Shown here: piece after piece, positions 61,770 to 64,000 of the stretch
Numbering within the stretch: the first letter of the stretch is position 1
Layout: the number at the start of each line of letters is the position of its first letter
Origin: Podarcis raffonei
Lineage: Eukaryota > Chordata > Lepidosauria > Squamata > Lacertidae
Length of the DNA: 64,000 bases
Reading direction: 5' to 3'
NCBI RefSeq assembly: GCF_027172205.1
Contig: NC_070618.1
Location: 6,578,001 to 6,642,000 of the forward strand
Program-made: the position numbers and the translations under genes
The notes under the pieces: model-generated
What the model saw: the letters and a program-made list of their open reading frames with translations, nothing else
Database searches by the model: none
What the model was told of the DNA's origin: nothing

Positions 61770-62822
61770 TAATTATTAGACCTGGGACTTCCACTGTGTT
61801 TGTGCAGGTGGGTATTAGATTTTCTATCATACCGTTCCCAAAGGGTCAGGTTGGGTTCCCACGTCTCTGCGGATCTCATCACGAATACGGGGACGCCACG
61901 GGTGTGTGTGTTAAGCCCGCTTTTATATACGCTCTATACAGCTGACTGTGCCCCCAAATACCCCAGTAATAAGATCATTAAGTTTGCAGATGATAAAACG
62001 GTGGTTGGTTTAATCACGGCTGGAGAGGGGGAGGCGGCCTATAGGGAGGAAGTTGAGCAGTTGGGGGAGTGGTGCAGGGAAAACAACTTACTCCTTAACT
62101 TAAAGAAAACAAAAGAGATTATTGTGGACTTTAGGAAATGTAAATTGAATATTCAGCCACTTATTATTGAGGGGAAGTGCATGGAACAGGTCTCGGTGTT
62201 TCGATTTCTGGGAATGGAGTTGAGAGATGACCTAACCTGGGGAGAAAACAGCAAGGACCTGATGAAGAGAGCACAGCAGAGGTTATATTTTCTGAGAATC
62301 CTCGCTAAAAACAATCTCTCAAAGGACCTGTTGATGGCATTTTACCATTGCACTGAGAGTGTATTAACTTATGGTCTGTGTGTGTGGTTTGGGAGCTGCA
62401 CGGCCAGGGGGAAAACAAGGCTGTCCAGGGTTGTAAAGACTGCAGAGAGAATAACTGAGTGCACTCTTCCCACCTTAGATCAAATCTATGCTGTCAGGTG
62501 CCATAAGAAAGCTGCAGAGATAGCGCAGGATAGTACCCCGGAAATGATCTCTTTCAGCTTCTGCCTTCTGGAAGAAGGTACAGGGTTATAAAGACCAGGA
62601 CTAACCTCCTGAGAAACAGTTTCTACCCAAATGCAATTCTGGTTCTAAACGCAGCATAAGGAGTCTCTATAGTATATTGTATTTTAAAATGGGGTTTCAG
62701 AGTTTTTAGGGGTTTTTGAATGTCTTATGTAGATTTTTCAATTTCATTGTTCTGTATGGGACAATGACAATAAAGATATTGTATCATATCGTATCATATC
62801 ATATCATATTGTATCGCATAGG
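61770..62822 (+). mobile_element. Rex1-like (CR1 group) LINE, 5'-truncated
   Basis: The frame 61800-62591 begins in the RT domain: WVLDFLSYRSQRVRLGS, VLSPLLYTLYTADC, then KFADDKTVVGLITAGE with catalytic FADD at residues 62-65. LNLKKTKEIIVDFR and FRFLGMELRDDLTW follow, then QQRLYFLRILAKNNLSK and VLTYGLCVWFGSC. The order matches Rex1/Babar elements of vertebrates. The terminal LLPSGRRYRVIKTRTN...FYPNA segment is in another frame after about 62550, so a frameshift is present. The 3' end is short and closes with repeats of ATATC (62780-62820). QG of the usual 'QGCVLSP' reads RV. Confidence 0.85.
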
Positions 62823-62875
62823 TACTGTAAGCTGTTGCTATGGAGTTGGGGGGCGGGCGGGGATTTGTTGGTCCT

Positions 62876-63157
62876 GGTAAAGGTAAAGGGACCCCTGACC
62901 ATTAGGTCCAGTCATGGCCGACTCTGGGGTTGCGGCGCTAATCTCGCTTTATTGGCTGAGGGAGCCGGCGTACAGCTTCCCGCCGGAGAAGGTACCTATT
63001 TATCTACTTGCACTTTGACGTGCTTTTGAACTGCTAGGTTAGCAGGAGCAGGGACCGAGCAACGGGAGCTCACCCCGTCGCGGGGATTCGAACCGCCGAC
63101 CTTCTGATCGTCAAGTCCTAGGCTCTGTGGTTAACCCACAGCACCACCCGCGTCCCC
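62876..63157 (-). mobile_element. Sauria-type SINE, subfamily B, internal deletion
   Basis: An exact 11-bp duplication TTGTTGGTCCT (62865-62875, 63158-63168). Reverse orientation; the part between CGTACAGCTTCC and CGCCGGAGAAGGTACC lacks about 75 bp of the centre. Confidence 0.95.
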
Positions 63158-63168
63158 TTGTTGGTCCT

Positions 63169-63667
63169 AGACAATCTCAATTAAGGACTTAAAACTGCAC
63201 TGAGTGACTGTATAGAAAATGAAATAGGCAGGTCTTCGGTGGAATGGTTTGCAGCCCAATCAACAGGACACACCGGGAAGAAAAGACGGTGGGGAAAATT
63301 GGAAAATATGCACATTCAAAGGTCAGGCAAGATCACTTTACAAATGACCAGCTGGAACGGCTGCATACATATGGAAGCTCTTAGTTTCTAGAGGGGCCCA
63401 GTGGCGGTTGGACCCAGCAAGACTGATGGAGAAACTGAGCCGTCTCTCCCCTCTAGACACCTGCCAGGTGGAACAGCCACCAATTTTTATAGCCTTTGGA
63501 GAAGCCAGCAGACGAATTCTGATGTAACTGTCTGGTTTCATCCCCTGCAGAAAAGTGGTCGACTGAGCCATTATGACATAACCACATTCTATGGATATGT
63601 AGCTTTGAACAGGCCTCGTTGCATCTACTGTAATGGATCCTATATATTCACATCCCCCAGATAACAT
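63169..63667. other. Non-coding stretch
   Basis: Nothing recognised; frames near 63338-63670 on both strands are mutual shadows without signatures. Confidence 0.4.
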
Positions 63668-63947
63668 CACCAGACTTCAAATTCTTTTCTTTTTTTAATA
63701 ATAATTTTTATTAAGTTTTCCATTTTAACAATCCAATCAAATCACATTAAATATTCCAAATTATACAAATATATATCATAAAGTCCAAATATTTTACCAA
63801 ATTATAGTTTTTTTGTTGGGGGTTCCCATGCTTCAAGTTCAGTGGGGTCCAATCACCTCATATTTCTACTGCTTTGAGTGTCCACTAGTCTCTTCTTTAA
63901 ATCTTCTTTCTTATTATCCTTCTTCTTTCCACCAGACTTCAAATTCT
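63668..63947 (-). mobile_element. Very short L1 3' UTR insertion with 18-bp TSD
   Basis: CACCAGACTTCAAATTCT at 63668-63685 and exactly at 63930-63947 flank 244 bp that starts TTTCTTTTTTTAATAATAAT (tail side) and matches the 3' UTR at 6378-6718. Only the last part of the L1 was copied. Confidence 0.93.
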
Positions 63948-64000
63948 AGGGTGCTTTTCCCCTCTGTGCCCAGATCCTGTGGAACAGCACCAATAGCCAG
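63948..64000. other. Window edge, nothing recognised
   Basis: 53 bases of unannotated sequence after the L1. Confidence 0.4.

Overview
The window looks like squamate (lizard-type) nuclear DNA. The evidence is its repeats: many full-length Sauria-type SINEs with CCTTTACC tails, Bov-B (RTE) LINE 3' ends, L2 elements with (ATT)n tails, CR1, L1, a Rex1-like LINE, two further tRNA-derived SINE families, hAT and TA-flanked (Tc1/mariner, pogo/Tigger-like) MITEs, and several solo LTRs. The pattern resembles lacertid-like lizards, but sequence inspection alone cannot give a species. I found no host protein-coding gene, tRNA gene, rRNA gene, CRISPR array or bacterial-type operon. The window reads as intergenic or intronic DNA.

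Layout. 1-12 kb: Bov-B tail, Sauria SINEs, L1 3' ends with long target-site duplications (TSDs), a solo LTR that carries an open frame (7279-7910), a decayed L1 reverse-transcriptase segment (9430-10030), and TA-flanked MITEs. 12.3-14.9 kb: the best-preserved coding element, a 5'-truncated L2 LINE on the minus strand with an uninterrupted frame of more than 800 codons. 15-30 kb: nested SINE, MITE, LTR, hAT and L1 insertions. 30-46 kb: Bov-B, SINEs, an L2 inserted into a CR1, and LTRs at 40.1, 41.6 and 42.9 kb. 46-51 kb: a LINE family whose protein ends in a C2H2 zinc finger, plus another LTR with an open frame. 51-64 kb: Bov-B foldback, tandem SINEs, L1 tails hit by MITEs, a MITE-in-MITE nest, a Rex1-like LINE and a short L1.

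The elements depend on one another. Sauria SINEs share the end of their 3' region with the Bov-B tail (GAGTCGGNCACGACT), which fits mobilisation by Bov-B. L2 tails coincide with most of the long (ATT)n microsatellites. Many TSDs were read directly (5 bp for LTRs, 8 bp for hATs, TA for MITEs, 9-18 bp for LINE and SINE insertions), so boundaries and nesting order are well supported. Unique stretches between repeats hold no recognisable exon; a few AT-rich, motif-dense pieces could be conserved noncoding elements, but that needs alignment. The observations I rate highest are the LTR families whose first few hundred bases keep an acidic, proline-rich reading frame starting at or running through the LTR edge, and the Tigger-like MITEs that spread perfect NRF1 motifs.
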